From Fibrobacter sp. (GTDB lineage Bacteria > Fibrobacterota > Fibrobacteria > Fibrobacterales > Fibrobacteraceae): DNA of 64,000 nt. Positions 8,312 through 17,675 of this stretch are shown here, piece by piece (the stretch's first letter is position 1; the number at the start of each line of letters is the position of its first letter). The stretch is from assembly GCA_017526585.1 (NCBI GenBank), contig JAFXRC010000003.1, positions 1 through 64,000 on the forward strand, read 5' to 3'. The position numbers were made by a program, and so were the translations under genes. The notes beneath the pieces were generated by a model that worked only from the letters and a program-made list of their open reading frames with translations, made no database searches and had not been told where the DNA came from.

Positions 8312-10207
8312 TTATTCGGACTTTTTCTTCTTAGACTTCTTTTTCTTTGCGGCGGCTTTTTTCTCGGCAGCAGCCTTTTTCTTGGCAGCTTTTTCCTGAC
8401 GCGCCTTTTCCTTTGCTTCGCGCTTCTTTTCCGCCTGTTCCGCCTTCTTCGCTTCGCGCTCCGCCTTTTCGGCATCTCGTTCTGCCTTCTTGGCTTCTTC
8501 TAGTGCCTTCTGGGCTTCCTGGAGAGCCTTCTGAGCCTCTAGCTTAGCCTGCTCTGCCTTCTGAACTTCAATGGACGCTGCTGAAGGCGGTTCTTCGGGT
8601 TCGGGCTTAGCACCCTTCTTAGCAGCCTTCTTTGCCGCCAAAGCCTTCTTGCCCTTCTGAATGGCGAGCGCCTCTTCTTCTTCGGGGGTAAGCTTCGGTG
8701 CCAAGGAGTCAGCCTCAGCCTTCTTCTTCGCCAAATCGTCCTCGGCATCCTTCATCGCCTCTTCGGCGCGTGCAATTTCCTTTTCCTTCTGGGCGATTTC
8801 GGCATCCATCGCAATTTTCTTGACGGCTGCGGAATCCAGGTCCGGACAGGTGAGATTCACATCACCCTTCTGTCCATTGGCGCATTCCATCTGCCCCACG
8901 AACTTACCCATTTTGTAAGTCCCCCACTGCTTCTTGGTCAGGCGTTCGGTATAGCACACCGATTCACCCGGCATCCACTGGTAGCAGGTATCGCGAGTCG
9001 TCCAGAAGGTGATGAGACCATTCGGAAGCCCCTTGTGGAAAACACCTCCAAAATCGCCGAAATCGACAAAGCCTTCAAGGCTGTTGGCGTTAAAGGTCAA
9101 GGCGACAGGCTTCTTCTTGAACGGGTTGTAAACCATCATGCGGCCGTGCAGAGCGTTACGCTTGTACGGGATTTCCGCCATCAGGAAGTTCTTGTCGGAA
9201 TACATGCGCACCGTACCGTTCACATAACCCTGCGTATAGGGTACTTCAAGGAACTTAAAGTAGTAGGTACTGTCGCCACGTCCATAAATTCGCTGGTCCA
9301 AGACGCTGGAACGGTAGAAAGTAGAAACACCTTCGCGCATGCCCATCTTGTGATTAGACTTCCAGAGAATGCCTCCCCATTCCGGTCCCTGCTTCTTCGG
9401 GTAAGTCGGATCGTTCATGTAGCCGATTTCTTCTCCGTAGACAAGACCGTTCGCATCGACATGACGGAGGTTTTCGAGGTACCCGTTATTTGCAAATCCG
9501 CTCAATTCACCCTTTTCGAGGCAGCGGATGTCGCTGTAGTCGGTAAAACGACCCGTACCACTCGGAACAAGCTTCTTGGGCATTCCCGAAAGGTGGAACA
9601 AGGCGGGATTGCGCCAGTCATTTTCTGCAGACGCGTCGGGACGGTTATGAACATTGACAAAGCAGTTGATCGAATCGGCGCGAGCCTTATTCTTTTCGGC
9701 GTATTCACCGAACGGAGTCTTTCCGCCATCTTCAAAGACGAGTGCCACCGCCCCTTCGTTAACGCCGCCCTTCGCAAAATCAGAAAGCATCGGAACGGAC
9801 TGCTTAATGTGGTCTACGCACTGAGCCACAAAAAAGTCCTGCGAGCAAGTCTGTCCTTGAGGGCAAGAAAGCAAACGCGGCTTGGGAACGTCCCAGACCT
9901 TGACAATTTTCTTGCCTTCGTCAGTGGCTCGCCAACCGAAACCGCCCTTTTCGCGGACAGTATAGCAACCACACACCTTCGCTTCGTCACGAATGGCGCC
10001 AATGCGACTGCGTTCCTTGGGAACAATGACCGTGGCTTCTTCTAGCCAGCAGTCCAAGTATTCAAAATGGTTGACATCGTACATGCCAGGTGCATTCGCC
10101 GCATCGAGAGAGTCGACCACGGCAATAGCATCTTCAAAGTCATCGGCGAATACAACAGGGGCCAAAAGCGCCACCGAAACAACAAACTTCAATACAAACG
10201 ATTTCAT
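8312..10207 (-). CDS. Exported protein with a long Lys/Ala-rich coiled-coil tail
   Basis: 631 aa. A signal peptide is present (about 1-21, ...ALLAPVVFADD). The middle region (about 25-450) is Cys-containing and includes stretches such as YVNGTVRMYSD, NALHGRMMVYN and GLPNGLITFW that resemble loose MORN-like repeats (the GxLxGxxxxY rhythm). From about 460 a charged coiled coil begins (EIAQKEKEIARAEEAMKDAE) and passes into a KAE-rich helix and a tail ending KKKKSKKKKSE. I do not recognise a named family. A cell-envelope role, with the basic tail binding an acidic polymer or peptidoglycan, is only a guess. It has its own TAGATTT box and a terminator. Confidence 0.7.
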   Translation of the reverse strand: MKSFVLKFVVSVALLAPVVFADDFEDAIAVVDSLDAANAPGMYDVNHFEYLDCWLEEATVIVPKERSRIGAIRDEAKVCGCYTVREKGGFGWRATDEGKKIVKVWDVPKPRLLSCPQGQTCSQDFFVAQCVDHIKQSVPMLSDFAKGGVNEGAVALVFEDGGKTPFGEYAEKNKARADSINCFVNVHNRPDASAENDWRNPALFHLSGMPKKLVPSGTGRFTDYSDIRCLEKGELSGFANNGYLENLRHVDANGLVYGEEIGYMNDPTYPKKQGPEWGGILWKSNHKMGMREGVSTFYRSSVLDQRIYGRGDSTYYFKFLEVPYTQGYVNGTVRMYSDKNFLMAEIPYKRNALHGRMMVYNPFKKKPVALTFNANSLEGFVDFGDFGGVFHKGLPNGLITFWTTRDTCYQWMPGESVCYTERLTKKQWGTYKMGKFVGQMECANGQKGDVNLTCPDLDSAAVKKIAMDAEIAQKEKEIARAEEAMKDAEDDLAKKKAEADSLAPKLTPEEEEALAIQKGKKALAAKKAAKKGAKPEPEEPPSAASIEVQKAEQAKLEAQKALQEAQKALEEAKKAERDAEKAEREAKKAEQAEKKREAKEKARQEKAAKKKAAAEKKAAAKKKKSKKKKSE

Positions 10208-10214
10208 ACGGGGT

Positions 10215-10221
10215 AAATCTA
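10215..10221 (-). promoter_or_regulatory. TAnnTTT promoter box of the 10207 gene
   Basis: TAGATTT on the minus strand ends 7 nt before the ATG. Confidence 0.5.
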
Positions 10222-10272
10222 TATTTATATGGAGTTTCTGTCTTGTAAAATAAATTTACAAGGGGTATATAA

Positions 10273-10300
10273 CGAAAAACCGCTTGCAAAAGCAAGCGGT
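10273..10300 (-). terminator. Terminator of the cyclophilin/zinc-finger operon
   Basis: ACCGCTTGC (10279-10287) pairs with GCAAGCGGT (10292-10300) over an AAAA loop. On the minus strand T5 follows. Confidence 0.85.
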
Positions 10301-10305
10301 CAATT

Positions 10306-11436
10306 TTAATCATCCATTTCGGCGAGATCTTCTTCGGCTTCCTTCAGGTCGTCGGCATCTGGCCCGATGATATCGTCATCTTCTTCATCGAGAGAGTCGC
10401 CGTCCATCGCTCCTAGCTGATATTCCACCTTGCGGGCTTCCTTGGACTGACCCAGCTTAAGGATAGCTGCACACTCTTCACAGAAACCGAGGTGTTTATC
10501 AACCCAGAACTCAGGAGATACGAGATTGCGGTTGCAACGCGTACACATCTGCGTGGCAACTTCGCGTTCAAACATTTTGTTCTGTTCTTCGAGTTCCTTC
10601 AGGATTCGTTCCGTCAGCTCCTCCTGCGTTTCTTCGGCAAGGGATGCCTTGTGGCGGAGGGCCGAAGTCGGCTTCATATCGAGATTCTTGACATCGCTCG
10701 ACATCTTCTTCTTGTTCGCACGGTCTTCGGATTCGTCCACCTTCACGAACATGATGGTCTTGGAAAGTCTCTTGACGCCCTGAAGCAGCACGGCATAAGC
10801 GTAGTCAGGAGCGTTCTTCTTGCGGTCTGCAGCCTTTTCTTCGGCAACCGGCTCTACAGGAGCGGCCTGGACTTCGACAGTCTCAGTCACCTTTGCCGTA
10901 GCAGCAGCCGCAGCCTTCTTGCCCTTGACCGCAGAGGTCTTTTCTTCGTTCTTCGATACGGGCTTCGATTCTGGCTTCACAGAAGGATTTGCCTTCGTGG
11001 CAGGAGAAGACTTTTCAACAGCCTTGCTGCTCTGCTTCGTAGCCGTTTTAGGCGACTGCTTTGCAGAAGTCTTTACCTGTTCCTTAGCCTTTGTCGCAAC
11101 TTTCTTTTCAGCAGCAGCCTTAGAAGTGTTTTTTGCCGGGGCTGCGGGCTTCTTAGCAGGAGCCACCTTCTTTGCCGGAGTTGCGGGCTTCTTTGCCGGA
11201 GCAACCTTCTTCACCGGGGCTGCAGGCTTCTTAGCAGGAGCCGACTTCTTTGCCGGGGCGACAGGCTTCTTGGCAGGAGCCGACTTCTTCACCGGGGCGG
11301 CAGACTTTGCAGCCGTTTTTGCAGCCGGCTTCTTTGCAGCGGACTTGGCTGCAGGCTTCGAAGCTTGCTTTGCAGCGGGCTTTGCGGGAGCCTTCTTGGA
11401 CTTGGTTTCCTTAGATGCGACTTTTTTGGAACTCAT
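10306..11436 (-). CDS. Histone-H1-like tail fused to a DksA/TraR-type zinc finger
   Basis: 376 aa. Residues 1 to about 200 are a low-complexity Lys/Ala/Pro region with repeated KKPAAPAKK-like units, as in bacterial histone-H1-like proteins and lysine-rich nucleoid proteins. The C-terminal part has a DksA-type finger C298-x2-C301-x17-C319-x2-C322, the exact spacing of the DksA/TraR zinc finger, preceded by a helical segment (EETQEELTERILKELEEQNKMFE) and followed by a very acidic tail (DEEDDDIIGPDADD). It may act on DNA or RNA polymerase in the cytoplasm. It starts 2 nt after the cyclophilin stop, so the two form an operon. Confidence 0.75.
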   Translation of the reverse strand: MSSKKVASKETKSKKAPAKPAAKQASKPAAKSAAKKPAAKTAAKSAAPVKKSAPAKKPVAPAKKSAPAKKPAAPVKKVAPAKKPATPAKKVAPAKKPAAPAKNTSKAAAEKKVATKAKEQVKTSAKQSPKTATKQSSKAVEKSSPATKANPSVKPESKPVSKNEEKTSAVKGKKAAAAATAKVTETVEVQAAPVEPVAEEKAADRKKNAPDYAYAVLLQGVKRLSKTIMFVKVDESEDRANKKKMSSDVKNLDMKPTSALRHKASLAEETQEELTERILKELEEQNKMFEREVATQMCTRCNRNLVSPEFWVDKHLGFCEECAAILKLGQSKEARKVEYQLGAMDGDSLDEEDDDIIGPDADDLKEAEEDLAEMDD

Positions 11437-11438
11437 AG

Positions 11439-11975
11439 TTACTTCTTTTCCACGATAGTGATGTTTATAATTTTGTCATCTTGTTCGATGCGGCAAACGA
11501 CATCTTCACCTTGAAGAACCTTGCCGAAAACCGTATGCTTGCCATCTAGGTGAGGCTGCGGAGTCTGCGTAATAAAGAACTGTGAACCGTTCGTATTCGG
11601 ACCACGGTTTGCCATCGAGATCACCCCCGCTTCATGCTTGAGCGAACTGAATTCATCGTCAATTGTATAGCCGGGACCACCCCTGCCATTACCTTCGGGA
11701 TCCCCTCCTTGGATCATGAATCCGGGAATCACGCGATGGAAGGTAAGCCCATTATAGAAGCCCTTGTTAGCAAGGTCCACAAAATTGGCTACCGTATTGG
11801 GAGCCGCCTTAAAGTCGAGATCCAGCACGATTTTACCTTCGTGCGTTTCAATCACAGCTTCGATAGACTTGACTCCGGAATAATCTTTATCAAAATGCTT
11901 ACCCTCGGCACAGCCGAAATGGAATATACCCAGTATAAGCACTATGGCAAATACAACTCTTGAATTCATATTCAT
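11439..11975 (-). CDS. Cyclophilin-type peptidyl-prolyl cis-trans isomerase, exported
   Basis: 178 aa. The N-terminal hydrophobic segment ends at FHFGC (Cys22), which may be a lipobox although positions -3 and -2 are unusual, so the protein is periplasmic or a lipoprotein. The cyclophilin core is clear: [15 protein letters not shown] with the catalytic Arg, [10 protein letters not shown], and [12 protein letters not shown]. Catalyses proline isomerisation during folding of exported proteins. Two possible starts exist (M1 or M3). First gene of a two-gene unit with the zinc-finger protein. Confidence 0.9.
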   Translation of the reverse strand: MNMNSRVVFAIVLILGIFHFGCAEGKHFDKDYSGVKSIEAVIETHEGKIVLDLDFKAAPNTVANFVDLANKGFYNGLTFHRVIPGFMIQGGDPEGNGRGGPGYTIDDEFSSLKHEAGVISMANRGPNTNGSQFFITQTPQPHLDGKHTVFGKVLQGEDVVCRIEQDDKIINITIVEKK

Positions 11976-12023
11976 ACTATCGTTAATATAGCTATTTTTG
12001 TCAAATCAATTCTTTACTTTTTC

Positions 12024-12030
12024 TATATTT
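12024..12030 (+). promoter_or_regulatory. TAnnTTT promoter box of lepA
   Basis: TATATTT lies 43 nt before the lepA ATG, so this transcript has a real leader, unlike those of most genes with this box. Confidence 0.45.
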
Positions 12031-12073
12031 ACCCCCGAAAAAAGAATTCACTTCACGATAAAACACCCCTTGT

Positions 12074-13894
12074 ATGCCGCAAAACGACAATATCAGAAAC
12101 TTTAGCATTATCGCCCATATCGACCACGGCAAATCGACGCTTGCCGACCGCATGATCGAACTGACCAAGACTGTTTCGAAAAACGAGATGACGAACCAAC
12201 TCTTGGACGACATGGACCTTGAACGCGAACGCGGCATTACCATCAAGGCGCACGCCATCCGCATGGTGTACGAAAAGGATGGCAAGGAATACATCCTGAA
12301 TATGATTGACACGCCGGGGCACGTGGACTTTACTTACGAAGTCAGCCGTTCACTCGCCGCGTGTGAAGGCGCCATTCTGGTGGTGGATGCCAGCCAGGGT
12401 ATCGAAGCTCAGACGCTTTCGAACCTCTACCTCGCGCTTGAAAACGACTTGGAAATCATTCCGGTGCTCAACAAGGTGGACCTGCCGGGTGCACAGCCCG
12501 ACCATGTGGCACAGCTCGTAGGCGACCTGCTCGGTTACGATCCCGAAAAGATTCCACGCATATCCGCAAAGACTGGCCTGAATGTAGACCAGGTTCTCGA
12601 TAAAATCGTCGACGAGATTCCCGCCCCCAAGGGCGATACGGGAAACCCGCTCAAGGCGCTGATTTTTGACTCCGTGTACGATTCCTACCGCGGCGTGATC
12701 AACTACATCCGCGTCGTAGAAGGCTCCATCCGTGCCGGCATGAAGATCAAGATGATGAAGACCGGCGCCGAATACATGGTGACCGAAGTCGGCACCTTCA
12801 GCATGCGCCGCGACCCGCGCGAAGAACTCACCGAAGGCATGGTGGGCTATGTGCTCGCAAACGTCAAGACGATTAGTGACGTGAAAATCGGCGACACGCT
12901 GACCGATTCCGCCAATCCGGCGACCGAGCCGCTTCCGGGCTACAAGGATATTCTGCCGATGATTTATTCCGGCATCTATCCCATCAACCCGGAAGACTAC
13001 AAGGACTTGCGCGAAGCTTTGGAAAAGCTCCGTCTGAACGACTCCGCCATCAGCTGGGAACCGGAAACCTCCGAAGCGCTCGGCTTTGGATTCCGCACAG
13101 GGTTCCTTGGACTCTTGCACATGGAAATCGTGCAGGAACGCCTCGACCGCGAATTCAACGTGGACATCATCACGACCGTACCGAACGTGGAATACCACGT
13201 GTACATGAGTGACGGCACGATGGTGAAAATCGAAAGCCCCTCGAAGCTCCCGGACGCAAGCCGCTACGACCACATCGAAGAACCCTACGTGAAGGCGCAG
13301 ATCTTTACGCCCAAGGAATTCGTGGGCGCACTCATGACGCTCTGCGAAGAAAAGCGCGGCGAATTCGAGACCATGGAATACCTCGACGAAGAAAAGGTGA
13401 TTCTCAAGTACAACCTGCCGCTCGCCGAAATCATGTTCGACTTCTACGATCGACTGAAATCCGTGAGCCGCGGCTACGCGGGCCTCGACTACGCACCGAG
13501 CGAATACAGACGCAACAACCTGGTGAAGCTCGACATTCTTTTGAACGGCGACCCGGTGGACGCCTTCTCGGTGATTATCCACAAAGACAAGGCTCACACC
13601 TACGCCAACGCCATCTGTGTGAAGCTTAAGGACCTCATTCCGCGCCAGCAGTTCGATGTGGCCATCCAGGGAGCTATCGGCGGAAAAATCATCAGCCGTT
13701 CCACGGTGAAGGCCGTGCGTAAGGACGTGCTCGCCAAGTGCTACGGCGGTGACATCACCCGTAAGCGTAAGCTCCTTGAAAAGCAGAAAGAAGGTAAGAA
13801 GCGCATGAAGAGCATCGGCTCTGTCGAAGTGCCGCAGAAGGCGTTCCTCGCCGTACTTTCGCTTTCCGATAATTCCACTAGCAACGGGGACTAA
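12074..13894 (+). CDS. lepA: Elongation factor 4 (LepA)
   Basis: 606 aa, normal length. Ribosomal back-translocase GTPase. G1 is [10 protein letters not shown]3 is DTPGHVDF and G4 is NKVD. The LepA-specific C-terminus is present ([13 protein letters not shown]). It is followed 7 nt later by a signal-peptidase-I homologue, the classical lepA-lepB order. Confidence 0.97.
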   Translation: MPQNDNIRNFSIIAHIDHGKSTLADRMIELTKTVSKNEMTNQLLDDMDLERERGITIKAHAIRMVYEKDGKEYILNMIDTPGHVDFTYEVSRSLAACEGAILVVDASQGIEAQTLSNLYLALENDLEIIPVLNKVDLPGAQPDHVAQLVGDLLGYDPEKIPRISAKTGLNVDQVLDKIVDEIPAPKGDTGNPLKALIFDSVYDSYRGVINYIRVVEGSIRAGMKIKMMKTGAEYMVTEVGTFSMRRDPREELTEGMVGYVLANVKTISDVKIGDTLTDSANPATEPLPGYKDILPMIYSGIYPINPEDYKDLREALEKLRLNDSAISWEPETSEALGFGFRTGFLGLLHMEIVQERLDREFNVDIITTVPNVEYHVYMSDGTMVKIESPSKLPDASRYDHIEEPYVKAQIFTPKEFVGALMTLCEEKRGEFETMEYLDEEKVILKYNLPLAEIMFDFYDRLKSVSRGYAGLDYAPSEYRRNNLVKLDILLNGDPVDAFSVIIHKDKAHTYANAICVKLKDLIPRQQFDVAIQGAIGGKIISRSTVKAVRKDVLAKCYGGDITRKRKLLEKQKEGKKRMKSIGSVEVPQKAFLAVLSLSDNSTSNGD

Positions 13895-13901
13895 TTAACC
13901 G

Positions 13902-15101
13902 ATGTCGGGACTTTCACGAAAAGTAAAGAGGCTGCAGCGGAGGAATTCCCAAAGCCACATCTTTTTGCTGTTCCTGTTGCTCCTGACAGTGCTTGCAATT
14001 TCGTTTGTAGCGCGACTCTACGCCCTTGCTCCGGTCAAAGTAATGGATACTTCGATGGTTCCGAAGTTCAAGGAGCGTTCCATTCACTGGATGTGCAAAT
14101 TGCCACAGTGCCTTGCCAAAATCAAGGACCAGGACATCGTATGGGTATCGCTCAAAAGTGGCGAAACCATGCTCCGCAATGTGCTTGCCATGCCGGGCGA
14201 CACCATCGAGATTACGGACAAGGGGCATGTTCGCACTCCGCACCGTAACTTCAAGTGGAAAGGCGAAGATGCGTTTATTCAAAGCAAGACCATCTATGTT
14301 CCCAAGGCCGGCGACACACTGTATTTCGACCAGCTGAATGAAGTCGAACAGGACTACGCGCTCGCCTACCTGCACACGCACGGACAAAAAGTCGCCGTCA
14401 AGTCGAGTCTCTGGCAGGGAGACCGAGAAATCAACATCGACAGAGTCGGAGCCACCAAAATTGCAAACCGCCAGGTGAGTCTCAAGGAAATCGACTTTTT
14501 GCCGTGGCAGGACCGCTACTTGATCGAGCTACAAATTCGCCAGAGTGAACCTGGAAACGACCACATCAAGATCAAGCGGCAGCTGTTTACGCTCAAGCCC
14601 AAGAGAATAGAGCTCTCTCCCCCGCCGACGCAGACCGATTCCGCAACAACCGTTGCTGATTCTGTCGCTGTGGCAGATTCCGTCGCCAAGGCAGATTCAA
14701 CTGAGAAGAAAGACTCCTCTCAGACCAAGGCAGCGGTCACTGAAGAAAAAGAAGAAGACGTCTTTGACGAGCCTATGAACCAAATCGTCATCGAAGAGGA
14801 CTGCTATTTCTTGACTTGTACCAAAGGCTCAAGCTGCCCCGACTCCCGTGAGCTAGGCTACTTCACTAAGAAAGACTTTATCGGCAAATACATCGAAGCT
14901 CCGGACCGCGTGATGAAAAAAGTTGTCGTTCCGATAAAACACTACGCAAGCATTGCTATCGACTACGCGATGTCGCTGCTATTCCCTGAAGAAGAACCCA
15001 AGACAGACGAAAATCAAACCGACGAAGTGAAAAGCGAAGCCCCTAAAAGTGACAACACTAAGGGCGAAAGCACGAAGAGCAGCGAACCCAAAAAAGAATA
15101 A
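13902..15101 (+). CDS. Signal peptidase I (LepB) homologue with the catalytic Lys replaced by Arg
   Basis: 399 aa. One membrane helix (about 18-40) is followed by an S26-type domain. Box B carries the nucleophile Ser51 (DTSMVP). Box D is LRNVLAMPGD, where the position of the general-base lysine (K145 of E. coli LepB, six residues before the Pro of PGD) is R92. Box E is retained as CPDSRELGYF...IGKY. A Ser/Thr/Asp/Lys-rich insert lies between about 240 and 285, and the C-terminus has a charged tail. The lepA neighbour supports orthology to lepB. The Arg could mean an inactive or altered enzyme, and a second leader peptidase elsewhere would then be needed. Confidence 0.8.
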   Translation: MSGLSRKVKRLQRRNSQSHIFLLFLLLLTVLAISFVARLYALAPVKVMDTSMVPKFKERSIHWMCKLPQCLAKIKDQDIVWVSLKSGETMLRNVLAMPGDTIEITDKGHVRTPHRNFKWKGEDAFIQSKTIYVPKAGDTLYFDQLNEVEQDYALAYLHTHGQKVAVKSSLWQGDREINIDRVGATKIANRQVSLKEIDFLPWQDRYLIELQIRQSEPGNDHIKIKRQLFTLKPKRIELSPPPTQTDSATTVADSVAVADSVAKADSTEKKDSSQTKAAVTEEKEEDVFDEPMNQIVIEEDCYFLTCTKGSSCPDSRELGYFTKKDFIGKYIEAPDRVMKKVVVPIKHYASIAIDYAMSLLFPEEEPKTDENQTDEVKSEAPKSDNTKGESTKSSEPKKE

Positions 15102-15141
15102 CGAAAAACAAAGTCCGAAACAAATAGATTTAAAGCAACAA

Positions 15142-15178
15142 AAAAGAGCCGTAAGGATTGTCCTTACAGCTCTTTTTT
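15142..15178. terminator. Bidirectional terminator
   Basis: AAAAGAGC and GTAAGGA pair with TCCTTAC and GCTCTTTT around a TTG loop (one internal mismatch), with T-runs on both strands. It separates the convergent lepB-like gene and the DUF2062/DUF1015 gene. Confidence 0.9.
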
Positions 15179-15228
15179 CTAATACCTAGAAACTATTGAC
15201 AAGTAACTGCGGCGAAGCCGCATGCCAC

Positions 15229-17070
15229 TTAGTCGAGCGAGTGAACCAGCAGACCGTCGCGGAGCTTGGGTTCAAACCAGGTGCTCTTCGGCGGCATGAT
15301 TTCGCCAGCGTCGGCGATGTTCATGAGCTGATCGAGAGTCGTCGGATACATAGCGAAGGCGCAGGCGCATTCACCGCTGTCGACGCGCTTCACGAGTTCG
15401 CCGAGACCGCGAATGCCACCGACAAAGTCGATGCGCTTGGAAGTACGCGGGTCGTCGATATCGAAGAGCGGCTTGAGGATAAGCTTCTGGAGGAGAGCCA
15501 CATCGAGGCTGTCGACCGGGCCGAGGTTCTTGAGGTATTCAGCCTTGAACGTGCAAGCGTACCAATGCCCGCCCATGTAGAAGTTCACCTGGTTCTGCTT
15601 GGCCGGGCTCTGCATCTTGTCGAGGGCAACGATATCGAACACCTTCTTCATTTCGTCCATGAGCTGTTCCGGAGTGCGGCCGTTCAGGTCCTTGAGAACG
15701 CGGTTGTAGTCAAGAATCTTGAGCTGAGTGCTCGGGAAGAGAATGGCGAGGTAACGGTTGTATTCTTCGTCACCGGTGTTGTTCGGGTTCTGTTCGGCGC
15801 GGTAGCTAGCGGCGCGAGCACCAGCAGCACTGCGGTGGTGACCGTCGGCAATGTAGCTCACCGGAACGGCTTCGAAAGACTTGCGGATGGCTTCGATTTC
15901 GGCGTCATCGTCGATGATCCAAACCGTGTGGCCGAATCCGTCGCCCTTGCTCACGAAATCGTAAACAGGCTTGCGCTTGGTCACGGCACCGAACACGTCG
16001 AACTGGCCCTGGTCGCGGTAGGTCAGGAACACCGGACCGGTGTTGGCGTTGGTGGCGAGCACATGGCGCAGACGGTCTTCTTCCTTGTCGGCGCGGGTCA
16101 GTTCGTGCTTCTTGATAATGCCGTTGAAATAGTCAGCAGCGGGCACGCAGCAAACGAGGCCGTACTGTTCGCGACCGTTCATGGTCTGGCGGTAAACGTA
16201 GAGGCAGGGCTTCTTGTCGTAGGCAATCACGCCGTCGGCAATCATCTTGTCCAAATTTTCACGAGCATGCGCATAGACTTTCGGGTCGTAAGCATCCACG
16301 GAATCAGGAAGTTCCAGCTCGGCACGGGTCACGCGCAAGTAGGAATGCGGGAGCCCTTCGGCCATGGCCTTAGCTTCGGCGCGGTTCATCACGTCGTACG
16401 GGAGGGCGGAAATCGTTTCGGCTTCGGCCGGATTCACCGGGCGCAGCGCCTTGAACGGGTAAATGTGCATCATAGGGTGTTTTCCTTTGTGTGCTTCTTT
16501 AATTAAAGCTTCGTCTTCAGCAATCAAGCTCTGGATGTAGCCGGTTTTCGCCTCCATCCATTTTTTCTTGCGATAATTTACAATAAAATAGGCCAGGAAA
16601 AAGAAAATAGCACCGCCAATGGCCGCCACAATCGTGATTCCTACCATAAAAGCCGCTAAATGCCCGGCAGCGTCCTGCCACAAATGAGAAATCAGGGAAA
16701 TGCAGTTTTTAAACGAAAGACCCTCAAATTCCTCAAGAAAGTCAAAGTTGATTTTTTCGGGGTTTAAAAGCTTGCAACCGATGGCGTAACCGGTCGGGTA
16801 AAAGAAACCGAACTGAGTGAGAGGGTTCGCCACGAAGGAAGACACGATTCCCGGCACCTTCGGGAGCCTGAACAGGGCGCAGAAAGCGACCGTCAAAATG
16901 ATGGCGACACCAATAGTCGGCCAAATGCCGATAAACACACCGGCGGCAACCGACCAAGCCACCTTGAGCGCATCCTGGCGCTTGGGGAACATGCGGTTGT
17001 AATAGATGCGACTCAGTCTCTTGTACTTGGACTCAGACTTGTCGATAGGCTTATGCTTAAAACGAATCAT
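15229..17070 (-). CDS. DUF2062 membrane domain fused to DUF1015
   Basis: 613 aa. Residues about 30-170 form a DUF2062-like membrane domain (VAAGVFIGIWPTIG, FVANPLTQFGFFYPTGYAIG, helices about 38-66 and 140-165). From residue 200 the protein reads MMHIYPFKALRP...LPYDV, exactly the start of a stand-alone DUF1015 protein, which continues to the end (ADGHHRSAAG motif). An AAGGA (16483-16487) lies 9 nt before the in-frame ATGATG at 16473, so a soluble DUF1015 form may also be made from the same mRNA. The gene's own start is set by TAAATTTG 8 nt upstream. The function of both domains is unknown to me. Confidence 0.8.
   Translation of the reverse strand: MIRFKHKPIDKSESKYKRLSRIYYNRMFPKRQDALKVAWSVAAGVFIGIWPTIGVAIILTVAFCALFRLPKVPGIVSSFVANPLTQFGFFYPTGYAIGCKLLNPEKINFDFLEEFEGLSFKNCISLISHLWQDAAGHLAAFMVGITIVAAIGGAIFFFLAYFIVNYRKKKWMEAKTGYIQSLIAEDEALIKEAHKGKHPMMHIYPFKALRPVNPAEAETISALPYDVMNRAEAKAMAEGLPHSYLRVTRAELELPDSVDAYDPKVYAHARENLDKMIADGVIAYDKKPCLYVYRQTMNGREQYGLVCCVPAADYFNGIIKKHELTRADKEEDRLRHVLATNANTGPVFLTYRDQGQFDVFGAVTKRKPVYDFVSKGDGFGHTVWIIDDDAEIEAIRKSFEAVPVSYIADGHHRSAAGARAASYRAEQNPNNTGDEEYNRYLAILFPSTQLKILDYNRVLKDLNGRTPEQLMDEMKKVFDIVALDKMQSPAKQNQVNFYMGGHWYACTFKAEYLKNLGPVDSLDVALLQKLILKPLFDIDDPRTSKRIDFVGGIRGLGELVKRVDSGECACAFAMYPTTLDQLMNIADAGEIMPPKSTWFEPKLRDGLLVHSLD
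16468..16487 (-). promoter_or_regulatory. Internal Shine-Dalgarno and start pair at the domain boundary
   Basis: AAGGA at 16487-16483 and two in-frame ATG codons (16473 and 16470) sit precisely where the DUF1015 domain begins inside the longer gene. In-frame internal initiation would give a 414-residue soluble protein. Confidence 0.45.
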
Positions 17071-17078
17071 TGCGAGCC

Positions 17079-17085
17079 AAATTTA
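17079..17085 (-). promoter_or_regulatory. TAnnTTT promoter box of the DUF2062-DUF1015 gene
   Basis: TAAATTT(G) ends 8 nt before the ATG at 17070. Confidence 0.55.
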
Positions 17086-17138
17086 GAAAAAATTACATAG
17101 CATCTGCAATAGAAATAACTAAAAGATACGATAAATTC

Positions 17139-17145
17139 TACATTT
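17139..17145 (+). promoter_or_regulatory. TAnnTTT promoter box of greA
   Basis: TACATTT ends 6 nt before the ATG at 17152. Confidence 0.55.
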
Positions 17146-17151
17146 AAAACG

Positions 17152-17619
17152 ATGAAACACCTTATCTCGAAAGATGGCTTTGAAAAATTCAAGGCGGAAT
17201 GGGAACACCTGAAATACGTGGAACGCCCGGCGATGATTAACCAGGTGCAAGCGGCAGCAGCCGAGGGCGACCGCAGCGAAAATGCGGCCTACACGTACGG
17301 ACGCATGCGCGTGCGCGAAATCGACCGCAGGCTCCGCGAACTGGACCGCATTCTGGACGGCGCGCAGGTAGTGGAATCACAGGCAAGTGACGACGGTACA
17401 GTCCGTTTTGGCGCCACGGTCAAGATGAAGGACATCAAGACCAAGCGCGAACGCACCTACAGCATCGTAGGCGAAAAAGAAATCGACCCGTTGCAAGGCC
17501 GCATCAGCATGAAATCCCCCGTTGGCGAAGCCCTAATGGGCAAGAAGAAAGGCGACCAGGTGCAAGTTCAGGCACCCAAGGGACTAATTACGTACGAAAT
17601 CGTCGAGGTTTCATACTAG
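17152..17619 (+). CDS. greA: Transcription elongation factor GreA/GreB family
   Basis: 155 aa, the family's usual length. An N-terminal coiled coil (about 1-75) carries the acidic-tip region (AEGDRSENAAYTYGR, whose D/E residues enter the RNA polymerase secondary channel). A C-terminal FKBP-like domain follows (FGATVKMKDIK...ISMKSPVGEALMGKKKGD). Rescues backtracked polymerase by transcript cleavage. GreA and GreB cannot be separated with certainty; the ENAAYTYGR form leans to GreB-like. Confidence 0.92.
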   Translation: MKHLISKDGFEKFKAEWEHLKYVERPAMINQVQAAAAEGDRSENAAYTYGRMRVREIDRRLRELDRILDGAQVVESQASDDGTVRFGATVKMKDIKTKRERTYSIVGEKEIDPLQGRISMKSPVGEALMGKKKGDQVQVQAPKGLITYEIVEVSY

Positions 17620-17655
17620 ATCCTTCGACTCCGTTACACTACGCTCAGGATGACA
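17620..17655. repeat. Small palindromic intergenic repeat (CCTTCGACT...CTCAGGATGAC type)
   Basis: ATCCTTCGACTCCG and CGCTCAGGATGAC flank an 8-nt centre, with TCCT (17621-17624) opposing AGGA (17647-17650). From general knowledge this resembles a dispersed small repeat seen in many bacterial genomes. It directly follows the greA stop. Confidence 0.5.
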
Positions 17656-17675
17656 CTTCCTACAGTCTACTGAAA

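Noticed and set aside
12350-13597. 415-codon minus-strand frame opposite lepA
   Set aside because: Shadow of lepA.
15196-16506. 436-codon plus-strand frame
   Set aside because: Antisense of the DUF1015 domain; no recognisable protein features.
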